A DNA stretch of 9,171 nt, taken from the NCBI GenBank assembly GCA_014859785.1, contig JACUTP010000064.1, forward strand, positions 1 through 9,171, given 5' to 3'. A program made the position numbers and the translations under genes. The notes under the pieces were generated by a model that made no database searches, was not told where the DNA came from, and saw nothing but the letters and a program-made list of their open reading frames with translations. Below, one piece after another: positions 1 through 6,729 of this stretch (position 1 is the first letter of the stretch; every line of letters starts with the position of its first letter). The stretch comes from Candidatus Methanoperedentaceae archaeon (lineage in GTDB: Archaea; Halobacteriota; Methanosarcinia; Methanosarcinales; Methanoperedenaceae).

Positions 1-43
1 CAAGGGGATAAGAAAATGCGTTTATACTTTCCTATACGTGGAC

Positions 44-51
44 AAAAAAAA
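44..51 (-). terminator. Oligo-U terminator candidate after the KaiC-like operon
   Basis: Eight consecutive A on the plus strand give U8 in the minus-strand transcript, about 24 nt past the stop of the KaiC-like gene. Archaeal RNA polymerase can terminate at such tracts without a hairpin, and no strong hairpin is visible here. The call rests on position and composition only. Confidence 0.45.
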
Positions 52-74
52 CCACTCAAATAACAACTTCAACT

Positions 75-761
75 TTAAAATACCTCTGCAGAGTGTACCA
101 CCATTCCGTTCCTGGTAATGTTATAAGGTCTAATCTCCTTTGAATGGTCAACCCTCCTCATCTTAGAGACCTCTATAACCATTGTAACCAATCGCAGGTT
201 CTGCTGTCTTATCCTTCGCAATAAAATAATCCCATCAGAAATGTAATCGATATTGCCGTATTTTGATTCAAACTGGTTTTCATTGTTTGCCTCTGAGACC
301 AGTAATGTTGTTATCCCGGTTTCCTTGATGTTTTTAGCAAAGTTGAAAATACTTTCGCGGCGTTCAGCTTCGGATTCATATATCATCTCGTAGAGTGTGA
401 TTGGGTCTATTGTCAGCCTTTGTGAATTTTTAAATAGTCTGGGCAGGTCATTTTCTACGCGGTCTATTGTTGATTTGATATTCAAGGCACTCAATCGAAT
501 CAAATTCAGCGTCCCATTATCAATATAGGGTTGAATGTGCCAGCCGAACATTTCAGCAGTCTTGGTAATGTCTTCCTCACTTTCCTCAAGACTCAGGTAT
601 ATGCAATTGTCACCACTTTTAAGCCCCTCATAAGTGAACTGCAGTGCAAGAGTGGACTTTCCTGTACCTGGTGAACCCAGCACCGAGACAATATGTCCTT
701 TCGGAATACCCCCGATTAAAAGTTCATCAAGTCCTGGAATCCCTATCTTGACATTTTCCAT
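75..761 (-). CDS. KaiC-like (RadA/RAD55-type) single-domain ATPase
   Basis: This 228-residue protein is a single KaiC-type RecA-fold ATPase domain (Pfam 'ATPase'/KaiC family). It has an intact Walker A, GSPGTGKST at residues 29-37, a KaiC-like acidic pair E59-E60 in SLEES, and a Walker B-like strand RLTIDP near 115-120 with D119. The sensor-like strand TTLLVSEAN lies at 151-159. The C-terminal signature K200-M-R, then HSKEIRPYNIT and NGM, matches the end of KaiC domains. It should bind ATP. The substrate is unknown, because members of this family include ArlH, GvpD-like and signalling ATPases. The ATG overlaps the stop of the upstream gene as TAATG, preceded by AAGGGG, so the two are probably translationally coupled. 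The divergent neighbours are a pilus-type motor and platform. By analogy with ArlH, which binds the ArlI motor, it may regulate that machine; this is inference. Confidence 0.85.
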   Translation of the reverse strand: MENVKIGIPGLDELLIGGIPKGHIVSVLGSPGTGKSTLALQFTYEGLKSGDNCIYLSLEESEEDITKTAEMFGWHIQPYIDNGTLNLIRLSALNIKSTIDRVENDLPRLFKNSQRLTIDPITLYEMIYESEAERRESIFNFAKNIKETGITTLLVSEANNENQFESKYGNIDYISDGIILLRRIRQQNLRLVTMVIEVSKMRRVDHSKEIRPYNITRNGMVVHSAEVF

Positions 762-1603
762 TAAATGCCCCTTGCCTTTTTGATATTCGATACCTCAAAC
801 CCTCTTTGTGGAGTAATCTGGGTTTCAAAATTGACAATATTGTCCTGGTCCAGTCCTGGCAGGAGTCCCCTGAATTTTTTCAAATACATTATCCTTCTCC
901 TTTGAGCGGAACCAAACTTTTCCCATTCAAAGAAAATGGCACCATCCATACACTCCAGAATTTCTTCCTCCTGTTTTTCTTCAAATATCCCTTTTTTAAG
1001 GAGGGCATATACAAAACCATCCCATTTTTTAGATGCCCTTTGAAGTCCATACAAAAACACGATATAGTCGCTCCATTTCATATGTGTCATACAGTGCTGT
1101 GCCAGTGCAGTAAGGGAATCAATAATAACGATTTTACCTTTCGCATTAGTATCAAGGTACTCTATGAGTGCTTCAATAAGATTTGTCTCCTCACTGTTCC
1201 ACCTCAGTGAGCTGAATGACACTTCTTTTTTAGCTGTTGACCTCCATTCATCAGGTATCATGGACCTTGCAAAAAATGCCCCTGAAAAATCCTTGAATTG
1301 AAAACTACCTTTTTTTATACTTTTTTTAAGCGTTTCATATGAATCCGGAAAAGAAAATGCTATTTCTCTTAATATATCATCTTTTGACCGTGTAAGAGAT
1401 ATGTAACACACTTTTTTTGGTAAGGTTATGCTGTCATCTTTAAGCTCATCGTGATTCAAAATACGTCCAATGGTTGTGACAAGAAACTCAAAATCACCTG
1501 CTCCTGTCTCACCTATAAGTGTAACCAGTGAAGCAGAAGGTAATCCACCATCCAGTATCAAGTCCAGAGAATCGATACATGTCGGCATTTTAGAAAGTTT
1601 CAT
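761..1603 (-). CDS. KaiC/RadA-like ATPase paralogue with degenerate P-loop
   Basis: This 280-residue RecA-superfamily protein shares the layout of the KaiC-like gene it precedes. The N-terminal segment has IDSLDLILDGGLPSAS, then a Walker A position reading GETGAGDF (residues 31-38), where the essential Lys is Asp37 and the following Ser/Thr is Phe. The acidic pair expected after the next strand is absent (CYISLTRSKDD, 66-76). The Walker B strand KIVIIDSLTAL (157-167) is well kept, as is a KaiC-like C-terminal KKFRGLLPG near 242-250. The fold is therefore preserved while nucleotide hydrolysis is probably lost, suggesting a structural or regulatory partner of the adjacent active ATPase. An insertion near 50-60 and a longer middle region set it apart. 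ATG at 1603 was chosen because a TATA box lies about 30 bp upstream; Met6 is an alternative start. The family assignment is solid; the role is inferred. Confidence 0.75.
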   Translation of the reverse strand: MKLSKMPTCIDSLDLILDGGLPSASLVTLIGETGAGDFEFLVTTIGRILNHDELKDDSITLPKKVCYISLTRSKDDILREIAFSFPDSYETLKKSIKKGSFQFKDFSGAFFARSMIPDEWRSTAKKEVSFSSLRWNSEETNLIEALIEYLDTNAKGKIVIIDSLTALAQHCMTHMKWSDYIVFLYGLQRASKKWDGFVYALLKKGIFEEKQEEEILECMDGAIFFEWEKFGSAQRRRIMYLKKFRGLLPGLDQDNIVNFETQITPQRGFEVSNIKKARGI

Positions 1604-1630
1604 TACTTGACCCGATTCATATTATCCTTG

Positions 1631-1642
1631 ATATATATAATT
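1631..1642 (-). promoter_or_regulatory. TATA box for the KaiC-like operon
   Basis: An ATATATATAATT tract (plus-strand reading) lies about 30 bp before the ATG at 1603. The usual archaeal spacing of roughly 25 bp from the TATA centre would put the transcription start near 1610, leaving a leader of only a few bases. It lies in the 292-bp divergent gap shared with the secretion ATPase. Confidence 0.5.
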
Positions 1643-1779
1643 TTATCCCATTTCAACTTTTCCGGTCATTGTTTAATTATTCATGTCAAATTATATCAGG
1701 GAAATTATTGCTTTATCTGCTAAAAACGAAACTACCCGAAAACTATATTAATAACATAAGAATTATTTACAGATATACT

Positions 1780-1820
1780 AAATGATAATAATAATCACTA
1801 TGATTCCTTCAAATGATAAT
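1780..1820. repeat. Short direct repeat in the divergent promoter region
   Basis: AAATGATAAT occurs at 1780-1789 and again at 1811-1820, 31 bp apart (about three helical turns), between the two divergent operons. It could be a regulator site. In sequence this AT-rich a ten-base match may also be chance. Confidence 0.25.
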
Positions 1821-1859
1821 TGTAATCGAATGTAAGGAAGAACACCCTGACATTGTTGT

Positions 1860-1870
1860 AAAAATATAAT
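1860..1870 (+). promoter_or_regulatory. TATA-like element before the secretion ATPase
   Basis: AAAAATATAAT is centred about 30 bp before the ATG at 1896, which predicts a start site within a few bases of the codon and hence a leaderless or nearly leaderless mRNA. Only a weak CGGGA lies before the ATG. A second candidate, ACTATATTAAT near 1743-1753, would give a leader of over 100 nt. Confidence 0.4.
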
Positions 1871-1895
1871 TGTTCACTAAAAAATCGGGATAAAT

Positions 1896-3596
1896 ATGGA
1901 TTCACATTTCACAAAAAAAACCACGGAACCATTTACAGAAATGGAAATAGCAGGTGGAAAGAACCTCTTCAAAAATCGTTTCTTAAAAAAGCTTGAAAAA
2001 AAAATCAAAGAAGAGTATTACGACCTGAGAGCATATCTCCATATTCTATTAAAAAGTGAACTTACAATTGAACCTTACTCATTCGAGAAATTCGGACCAC
2101 TTATTATTTTCGATGTTCCTGATGGTTATGTTGAGATAGAACGCCACTGGGTGAACGAGCCATATGTTTATATATCAATATTATTCCATGAAATAAATAG
2201 AGAATATTTATACTACGTTGTTGAGCCAAAACTATCCCAATATGAACTGATGGTTCTTGAAACTGTTTATGAGAACATTCTTGATACGCTTAAAATTTAC
2301 GAAACATCCGAAGAATCAAAAGTTAATATCCTGGAGAAGAAAATCCTTGAACTCATTGATGGTTACTCCATTGAAATAGACGGGGCAGCACTCCATAAGA
2401 TTATGTATTATATAAAAAGGGATTACATCGGATATGAAAAAATAGATGGACTTATTAAAGATCCTGATATTGAAGATATATCCTGTGATGGTGAAGGAAT
2501 TCCAATCTTCGTATATCATAGAAAATACCAGAACATAAAGACGAATTTATCTTTTAGTGCCGAAATACTTGATTCTTTTGTTGTGAAACTTTCACAGCGC
2601 AGCGGGAAGCATATCTCAATAGGAGAACCGATAGTAAACAGTACACTTCCTGACGGCTCACGTCTTAATGTCTCACTTGGAAAAGAGATTACGTTCAGGG
2701 GAAGCAGTTTCACCATACGTAAATTCCAGCAACATGCATTTACCCCTGTTGACCTTATCAAAAATGGGACATATTCCGTAGAAATGCTTGCATATTTATG
2801 GCTTGCTGTGGAGAACGGCAAGAGCATGATATTCGCAGGTGCCACAGCTGCTGGCAAGACCTCAGCACTTAATGCAATCTCATTATTCATTCCACCCCTT
2901 GCGAAAATCGTAAGTATCGAGGATACACACGAACTGAAGCTGCATCATTCGAACTGGATAGGGAATGTTACCAGGGAATCATTTATACAAAATCCAAATG
3001 TCAAGGATATCGATATGTATGAACTGCTCAGGCAGGCTCTAAGGCAGCGCCCTGAATACATTATTGTCGGGGAGATCAGGGGTAAAGAGGGCATTACCCT
3101 GTTCCAGTCTATGAATACCGGACATACCACTTATTCAACAATGCATGCCGAAACAATTAACACGGTTCTCAGCAGGCTTGAGGGAGAGCCGATAAATGTC
3201 CCACGTGTTATGATTCAGGCGCTTGATATATTATGCATCCAGAAACTAATACATCTTGATAGTAAAAGGGTCAGAAGGCTTGATATGATGATCGAAATTG
3301 TTGGAATTGATCCGCATACCCAGGACCTGAGGTTCAATGATATTTTTTCATGGGACCCGCGGCATGACTCATTTAATCGGAAAGGGAAGTCGTATGTTCT
3401 TGAAAGCATCATGAAAAAACGTGTGTGGAGTGAAAAGGAACTGGAATCCGAACTAGCTAAAAGAAAGGAAATCCTGAATTATATGGTACATGAAGAAATG
3501 GACGAGTATTCGATTGCTTCATTCATACAGGGTTACTATGTAGATCCGAATAAAATAATGGGAATGGTTAGAAAGGAATATGAATCGACTCCATAA
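1896..3596 (+). CDS. Type IV pilus / type II secretion ATPase (GspE/PilB/TadA family)
   Basis: This 566-residue AAA-like motor ATPase powers assembly of type IV pilus-like filaments at the cytoplasmic face of the membrane. Residues 1 to about 150 are a family-specific N-terminal region. The N2-like domain follows at about 165-300, with LIKDPDIEDISCDG (186-199) and GEPIVNSTLPDGSRLN (243-258). The ATPase core has Walker A GATAAGKT (315-322), the Asp box IEDTHEL (341-347), Walker B with RPEYIIVGEIRG (385-396, catalytic-type E393), and the His box TGHTTYSTMHAET (408-420). All signature motifs are intact, so it should be active. A C-terminal extension (about 480-566) is charged and partly helical. 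The end overlaps the start of the membrane platform gene by 17 nt, a clear operon. No pilin gene is present here, so whether it builds a pilus, an adhesin or another filament cannot be told. It is not ArlI by context, since no arl genes are seen. Confidence 0.93.
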   Translation: MDSHFTKKTTEPFTEMEIAGGKNLFKNRFLKKLEKKIKEEYYDLRAYLHILLKSELTIEPYSFEKFGPLIIFDVPDGYVEIERHWVNEPYVYISILFHEINREYLYYVVEPKLSQYELMVLETVYENILDTLKIYETSEESKVNILEKKILELIDGYSIEIDGAALHKIMYYIKRDYIGYEKIDGLIKDPDIEDISCDGEGIPIFVYHRKYQNIKTNLSFSAEILDSFVVKLSQRSGKHISIGEPIVNSTLPDGSRLNVSLGKEITFRGSSFTIRKFQQHAFTPVDLIKNGTYSVEMLAYLWLAVENGKSMIFAGATAAGKTSALNAISLFIPPLAKIVSIEDTHELKLHHSNWIGNVTRESFIQNPNVKDIDMYELLRQALRQRPEYIIVGEIRGKEGITLFQSMNTGHTTYSTMHAETINTVLSRLEGEPINVPRVMIQALDILCIQKLIHLDSKRVRRLDMMIEIVGIDPHTQDLRFNDIFSWDPRHDSFNRKGKSYVLESIMKKRVWSEKELESELAKRKEILNYMVHEEMDEYSIASFIQGYYVDPNKIMGMVRKEYESTP

Positions 3597-5490
3597 AATT
3601 TCTTTTGCATTATTCGGGAAATATGTAAAAAAGAATAAAGAGGATTATTCCGGACTTCAACTTGCTATCAAACAGTCGCATTTCGGTATTCCCTGGGATT
3701 TCTATGCAAGCACAGCATATTTTTTTGCTGTAATTGTCTTTGTCACAGGGCTGGTTTCCGGATATCTGCTAATGCCGTTGTGGCATTTTTTTTATACAGT
3801 GTATCTGAAGGCAGTATCACAAACCGGATTGAAAGGGTTTGAATTGTTAAGTACTTATTACGAGCCCGTGTTCGTTCTTTTTTCACTGCTCTTTTTTTCG
3901 CTGTTATTAAGCCTTCTTACCTATTACAGTATAATAACGTATCCGACCCTGACAGCCAGAATCAGGAAAAGTAAGATAGACCTTACACTGCCGCATGTGG
4001 TTGCATACATGCATGCACTAAGCAAAGGAGGAATGAATCTCGTATCAATCTTCAAGTCATTAAATAACCACACTGACATTTACGGTGAAGCTGCCGATGA
4101 AATTAGATATATTTTGATTGATACCGAGATGCATGGAAATGACCTGGTAACATCCCTTAAAAATGCAGCCATCCAGACACAGTCTGAGAAATTCAAGGAT
4201 TTCCTTGATAATCTCGTAAATATCATTGAAACCGGGGGTAATGTAGAATATTTCTTATCAAATATGGTAGACTATTACCAGAGGACAACAGAGGCAGACC
4301 AAAACATGTATCTCGAGACCCTGGGCATACTTGCAGAAACGTATGTGACGGTCTTTGTTGCAGGACCGCTATTCCTCATTACATTGATTATAGTAATGGG
4401 ACTTGTGGGAAATAGCAGCCTGTTATTACTCAAATTTATTGTATACCTGGTGATTCCATTATGTGCTGCTTTATTCAGCACGTTACTCAGCACGGTATCA
4501 ATCAACAACAGCATCGAAACAAATAAGATATATTCGGTATCCAAAAAAATCAAACATTACGATAACATCCGTACAGACATTTTAGAAGATGATGAAAGGC
4601 GGATGCGTAAATTATTCCGGTCACTTCGCTGGACAAATATTTACCAGTCAAGAAGAACACCTTTTAAAAAATTATTTTCAGACCCTTTCAAAACATTCTA
4701 CATAAGTGCACCTGCAGCTGTTATTTTTTTTATCCTTTCACTATACAACCGCACGATAAACATTGACCTGCTTGATGATTCTATAATACTCAGTACCATG
4801 ATACTTCTGGTACCATTCATGTTCTTTTATAACATGCAGAACAGGAGGATACGGTTAATTGAGAGTTCAGTCCCGGGTTTTCTAAGGCGGCTTGCCGGAA
4901 TTAATGATGTGGGTATGCCGCTTGCAGATGCTATAAAATCAATTTCCCGGATTAATCTCGGTGTGCTCAGTACAGAGGTGAAGCATATATATAAGGACCT
5001 GGTGTGGAGCAACAGCGTCAATGAATCACTTTTTAAATTCGAACGCCGTGTTAGGACAGTTGCAATATCAAGGGTCGTCATCCTCATAGCAAAAGCAAGT
5101 GAGACTACCGGAAATATAAAAGATGTACTGAGGGTAGCATCAAACGATGCCGCCCTGGCTGAAAAGCTCAGGCGCCAGAGGGTCACGACAATGGTTTCTT
5201 ATACGGTTGTTGTATATATCTCTTTTGCAGTATTCCTGCTGGTACTGTACGTTTTTGCAACGATGTTCCTTCCTGTAATCCCTGATTCCTCAGAAAGCAG
5301 CACAGGTATGTTTTCAGCAGCTATAGATAAAGAAGCGTATATCAGATTGTTTATGCATGCAACTGTAATCCAGGGATTCTTCTCAGGTATCATAATAGGT
5401 CAGATGACAGCCGGTCGCATTTATGATGGTCTCAATCATTCGGTATTAATGATGGGTGTTGCATATGTCTTTTTTATTTTTTTTGTATGA
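3580..5490 (+). CDS. Pilus assembly membrane platform, double T2SSF (TadC/PilC-like)
   Basis: This 636-residue polytopic membrane protein is the partner of the overlapping ATPase. Two T2SSF-type units are fused, as is usual for archaeal platforms. The first cytoplasmic helical unit spans about 125-250 (LTLPHVVAYMHALSKGG, ETGGNVEYFLSNM) and the second about 425-535 (VPGFLRRLAGINDVGMPLAD, ASETTGNIKDVL). Hydrophobic segments lie near 44-66, 97-121, 255-277, 283-304, 372-389, 401-418, 539-566, 597-611 and 619-636. The ATG at 3580 lies inside the ATPase gene with GAAAGGA just before it, indicating coupled translation. The platform transmits motor movement to pilins at the membrane. The last codons contain T6-A-T8 (5470-5484), which both encode a Phe-rich tail and may act as a termination signal. 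The family is secure; the filament type is not determinable. Confidence 0.9.
   Translation: MNRLHKISFALFGKYVKKNKEDYSGLQLAIKQSHFGIPWDFYASTAYFFAVIVFVTGLVSGYLLMPLWHFFYTVYLKAVSQTGLKGFELLSTYYEPVFVLFSLLFFSLLLSLLTYYSIITYPTLTARIRKSKIDLTLPHVVAYMHALSKGGMNLVSIFKSLNNHTDIYGEAADEIRYILIDTEMHGNDLVTSLKNAAIQTQSEKFKDFLDNLVNIIETGGNVEYFLSNMVDYYQRTTEADQNMYLETLGILAETYVTVFVAGPLFLITLIIVMGLVGNSSLLLLKFIVYLVIPLCAALFSTLLSTVSINNSIETNKIYSVSKKIKHYDNIRTDILEDDERRMRKLFRSLRWTNIYQSRRTPFKKLFSDPFKTFYISAPAAVIFFILSLYNRTINIDLLDDSIILSTMILLVPFMFFYNMQNRRIRLIESSVPGFLRRLAGINDVGMPLADAIKSISRINLGVLSTEVKHIYKDLVWSNSVNESLFKFERRVRTVAISRVVILIAKASETTGNIKDVLRVASNDAALAEKLRRQRVTTMVSYTVVVYISFAVFLLVLYVFATMFLPVIPDSSESSTGMFSAAIDKEAYIRLFMHATVIQGFFSGIIIGQMTAGRIYDGLNHSVLMMGVAYVFFIFFV
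5470..5484 (+). terminator. Oligo-U tract in the last codons of the platform gene
   Basis: T6, one A, then T8 sit inside the final codons, ending 3 nt before the TGA stop codon. Such tracts terminate archaeal transcription, but here termination would truncate the message before the stop. It may work as a leaky or slippage-prone signal instead. No other T-run follows closely. Confidence 0.25.
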
Positions 5491-5851
5491 GGTGGTCAAT
5501 ACCTTCGCCATTAATCAGTATTACTTCCACCTAATACCCCCAATTCTTTAAATATTTGCTGAGTCAACTACCCCCGAATGAATTCGGGAGCATCAGCGTG
5601 GATGCTCGAGGGTTTTGCATCTTTTCAGTTTGTTTCATTTCTGATTTTCAATTCAGGCGCAAAATCGTGGATGGTAAGCAGGACAACCATCTTTTGAGTA
5701 TTTGTCATACTAACCTTTCCGCACTCTTCAATATCTTAGTTCAGTACTTCGCTAAAAAGTCTTCCAAAATCTCTCATCTCAAACCTGAGTTTATAAGAAA
5801 TCATCAAAATCAAATAGCTGCGCTCAATAATCTGTAGGTCTAACAAAAATT
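5491..5851. other. Gene-poor stretch with decayed sequence
   Basis: No intact gene with a credible start is visible between the platform gene and the nitroreductase fragment. The stretch contains a pair of hairpins and a minus-strand reading frame broken by stop codons, both listed separately. The 70 bases right after the platform gene show no feature. A plus-strand reading frame at 5556-5837 runs through the hairpins, has no ribosome site and resembles nothing known, so it is not called. Confidence 0.5.
5567..5610. repeat. Tandem hairpins, possible IS200/IS605-type element end
   Basis: Two adjacent palindromes are visible. CCCGAAT and ATTCGGG form a 7-bp stem with a 2-nt loop (5574-5589), and GCATC and GATGC form a 5-bp stem (5590-5605). 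They overlap the end of the broken minus-strand reading frame, whose last stop lies in GGGGTAGTTGAC (read on minus). A subterminal hairpin at the stop of tnpB is characteristic of right ends of IS200/IS605-type elements. No matching left end is visible, so this is at most a remnant. Confidence 0.35.
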
Positions 5852-5855
5852 TTAT
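5571..5855 (-). pseudogene. Broken reading frame, possible TnpB tail remnant
   Basis: One minus-strand frame is open from 5855 for 39 codons, stops at 5736-5738, continues for 36 codons to a TGA at 5625-5627, and then encodes a short tail ending in SSIHADAPEFIRG before a TAG inside the hairpin. Three segments in the same frame separated only by stops, the last finishing inside a hairpin, suggest a degraded gene. The final residues and their position recall C-terminal ends of IS200/IS605 TnpB proteins. The zinc finger and RuvC motifs are absent, so the assignment is weak. The first segment (RSYLILMISYKLRF and onward) matches nothing I recognise. It adjoins the nitroreductase fragment with a few bases of overlap, so the junction may mark an old insertion or deletion. 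Confidence 0.3.
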
Positions 5856-5956
5856 TCAGTTCGGATCAGACCAGGATAAGACGCTAGAACATAAGCAGGA
5901 ATCGAGCCCATACCATACTTATGTGCCGCCAGCATAATGCTCAAGGCCATTCCATA
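5852..5956 (-). pseudogene. Nitroreductase-family gene fragment
   Basis: Thirty-four codons ending in TAA read GMALSIMLAAHKYGMGSIP, then AYVLASYPGLIRTE. This corresponds to the conserved internal region of FMN-dependent nitroreductases (typically ALQNLMLAAHALGLGT, followed by a YP and an IR). A complete member has about 170-200 residues. Here the N-terminal two-thirds, with the FMN-binding Arg region, and the C-terminal end are gone. No ribosome site precedes the fragment, and the frame is closed upstream by stops 3-5 bases from the end of the flavoprotein gene. The start of the fragment follows the flavoprotein stop almost directly, suggesting that an Isf-nitroreductase pair once stood here and that deletion or insertion destroyed the second gene. 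Confidence 0.6.
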
Positions 5957-5960
5957 TCAA

Positions 5961-6638
5961 TTAAATCAATAATGCAAGCTTCTGCCCGCCCTGGTACGCC
6001 TGTTCCTTAATCGATTTATATTGTTTCATCATATTATCCACTGCTGGTTCAGGGAGATTTAGATTTGATGCCAAATCCAATAGTGTTCTCTTATCTGTAT
6101 TTATCTGCCCCGGAAGCATTAAACCTCCTGCTGCCAGTTCCGAAACAACAGTCCCGCCGTTCCCGCACATGTTTGATGTAGTCTTCAGGAATTCCAGCGT
6201 CTCCGATGCCATTTTGATGTCCGGGTTTCCGCAGGTTGCAATGACAACACTGTTCCTCTTCCCCGGGATACGGCATTTAATTTCAGTAAGATTTTTTCCA
6301 GGTGTAATGATTATCTGGGATACCAGCCTGTCAAATAAATTTTTAAACTGTCCAGGGACATACCGCATATATACCGGGGATGCCAGCACAAGCCCTTCAG
6401 TCTCCGTTATTTTTTCAATTATCATGGCAAGATCATCATCCGAATCCTCTTTTGTTATTCTGCAAACACCAGTTTGCCTGCATTCCATACACCCGGTACA
6501 AAATGCGATATTCAGATCACCAATGTTTATTTTTTCAACTTCTGCTCCTTTGGAAACCGCTCCTTTTAATACCATGTCCACAAGAAGGTCAGTGCTGCTG
6601 CCTTTTCTTGGACTGCCTACAATTCCTAATATCTTCAT
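5961..6638 (-). CDS. Iron-sulfur flavoprotein (Isf/NADPH-dependent FMN reductase family)
   Basis: This 225-residue flavodoxin-fold protein transfers electrons through FMN and probably a [4Fe-4S] cluster. The N-terminal strand and phosphate loop read MKILGIVGSPRKGSSTD, typical of the FMN reductase family. Cysteines 47, 50, 53 and 59 form a compact C-x2-C-x2-C-x5-C motif (FCTGCMECRQTGVC), which fits the cluster-binding motif of Methanosarcina Isf. ASPVYMRYVPGQFKNLFDR (86-104) is the flavin and dimer region. The start was set at 6638: AGAGG lies 6 nt upstream (6645-6649), and everything further upstream in frame would run through the promoter and the divergent PadR gene. Isf proteins reduce oxygen, peroxide or other acceptors in methanogens; the partner here is unknown. 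A shared 91-bp promoter region with a PadR regulator suggests redox-responsive control. The former downstream neighbour seems to have been a nitroreductase. Confidence 0.85.
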   Translation of the reverse strand: MKILGIVGSPRKGSSTDLLVDMVLKGAVSKGAEVEKINIGDLNIAFCTGCMECRQTGVCRITKEDSDDDLAMIIEKITETEGLVLASPVYMRYVPGQFKNLFDRLVSQIIITPGKNLTEIKCRIPGKRNSVVIATCGNPDIKMASETLEFLKTTSNMCGNGGTVVSELAAGGLMLPGQINTDKRTLLDLASNLNLPEPAVDNMMKQYKSIKEQAYQGGQKLALLI

Positions 6639-6644
6639 ATTATT

Positions 6645-6649
6645 CCTCT
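6645..6649 (-). promoter_or_regulatory. Ribosome binding site that fixes the flavoprotein start
   Basis: AGAGG on the minus strand lies 6 nt before the ATG at 6638. It supports this start rather than a frame extending another 86 codons upstream across the divergent gene. Confidence 0.7.
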
Positions 6650-6695
6650 TTGAAGTGACCCTGTTAAGATCAGATGTATTGCATACCCAATAATA

Positions 6696-6707
6696 ATATT
6701 TAAATAT
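6696..6707. promoter_or_regulatory. Shared palindromic TATA box, flavoprotein and PadR
   Basis: ATATTTAAATAT is a perfect 12-bp palindrome and can be read as a TATA box on both strands. It is centred about 28 bp before the GTG of the PadR gene, predicting a leaderless transcript. On the other strand it would start the flavoprotein mRNA with a leader of roughly 40 nt carrying its AGAGG site. A regulator bound here would affect both genes. Confidence 0.5.
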
Positions 6708-6717
6708 ATCGGACATC

Positions 6718-6725
6718 CAATATTG
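6718..6725. promoter_or_regulatory. Possible PadR operator palindrome
   Basis: CAATATTG is a perfect 8-bp palindrome between the TATA box and the PadR start, where bound repressor would block transcription. GATGT at 6673-6677 and ACATC at 6713-6717 also form a spaced inverted repeat around the TATA box. PadR proteins often use inverted repeats containing ATGT and ACAT. Binding is inferred from position only. Confidence 0.3.
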
Positions 6726-6729
6726 ACCT

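Noticed and set aside
806..1210. Plus-strand reading frame of 134 codons
   Set aside because: It is an antisense shadow of the degenerate KaiC-like gene, with Phe/Lys-rich sequence and no domain.
75..1603. Archaellum operon membership (arlH) for the KaiC-like genes
   Set aside because: No archaellin, arlF, arlG, arlI or arlJ signature context is present, and the pilus-type genes are on the opposite strand.
1604..1895. CRISPR array or RNA gene in the divergent gap
   Set aside because: Only a 10-nt direct repeat and AT-rich promoter-like sequence are visible; no repeat-spacer pattern or tRNA-like fold.
5487..5534. Fifteen-codon frame starting at the ATGA overlap with the platform stop
   Set aside because: Too short and without recognisable features; overlap of this kind can arise by chance.
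5556..5837. Plus-strand reading frame of 93 codons
   Set aside because: It runs through two hairpins opposite a broken minus-strand frame, has no ribosome site and resembles no family.
6169..6693. Plus-strand reading frame of 174 codons
   Set aside because: It is an antisense shadow of the flavoprotein gene; the opposite strand encodes a clear flavodoxin fold with Cys motif.
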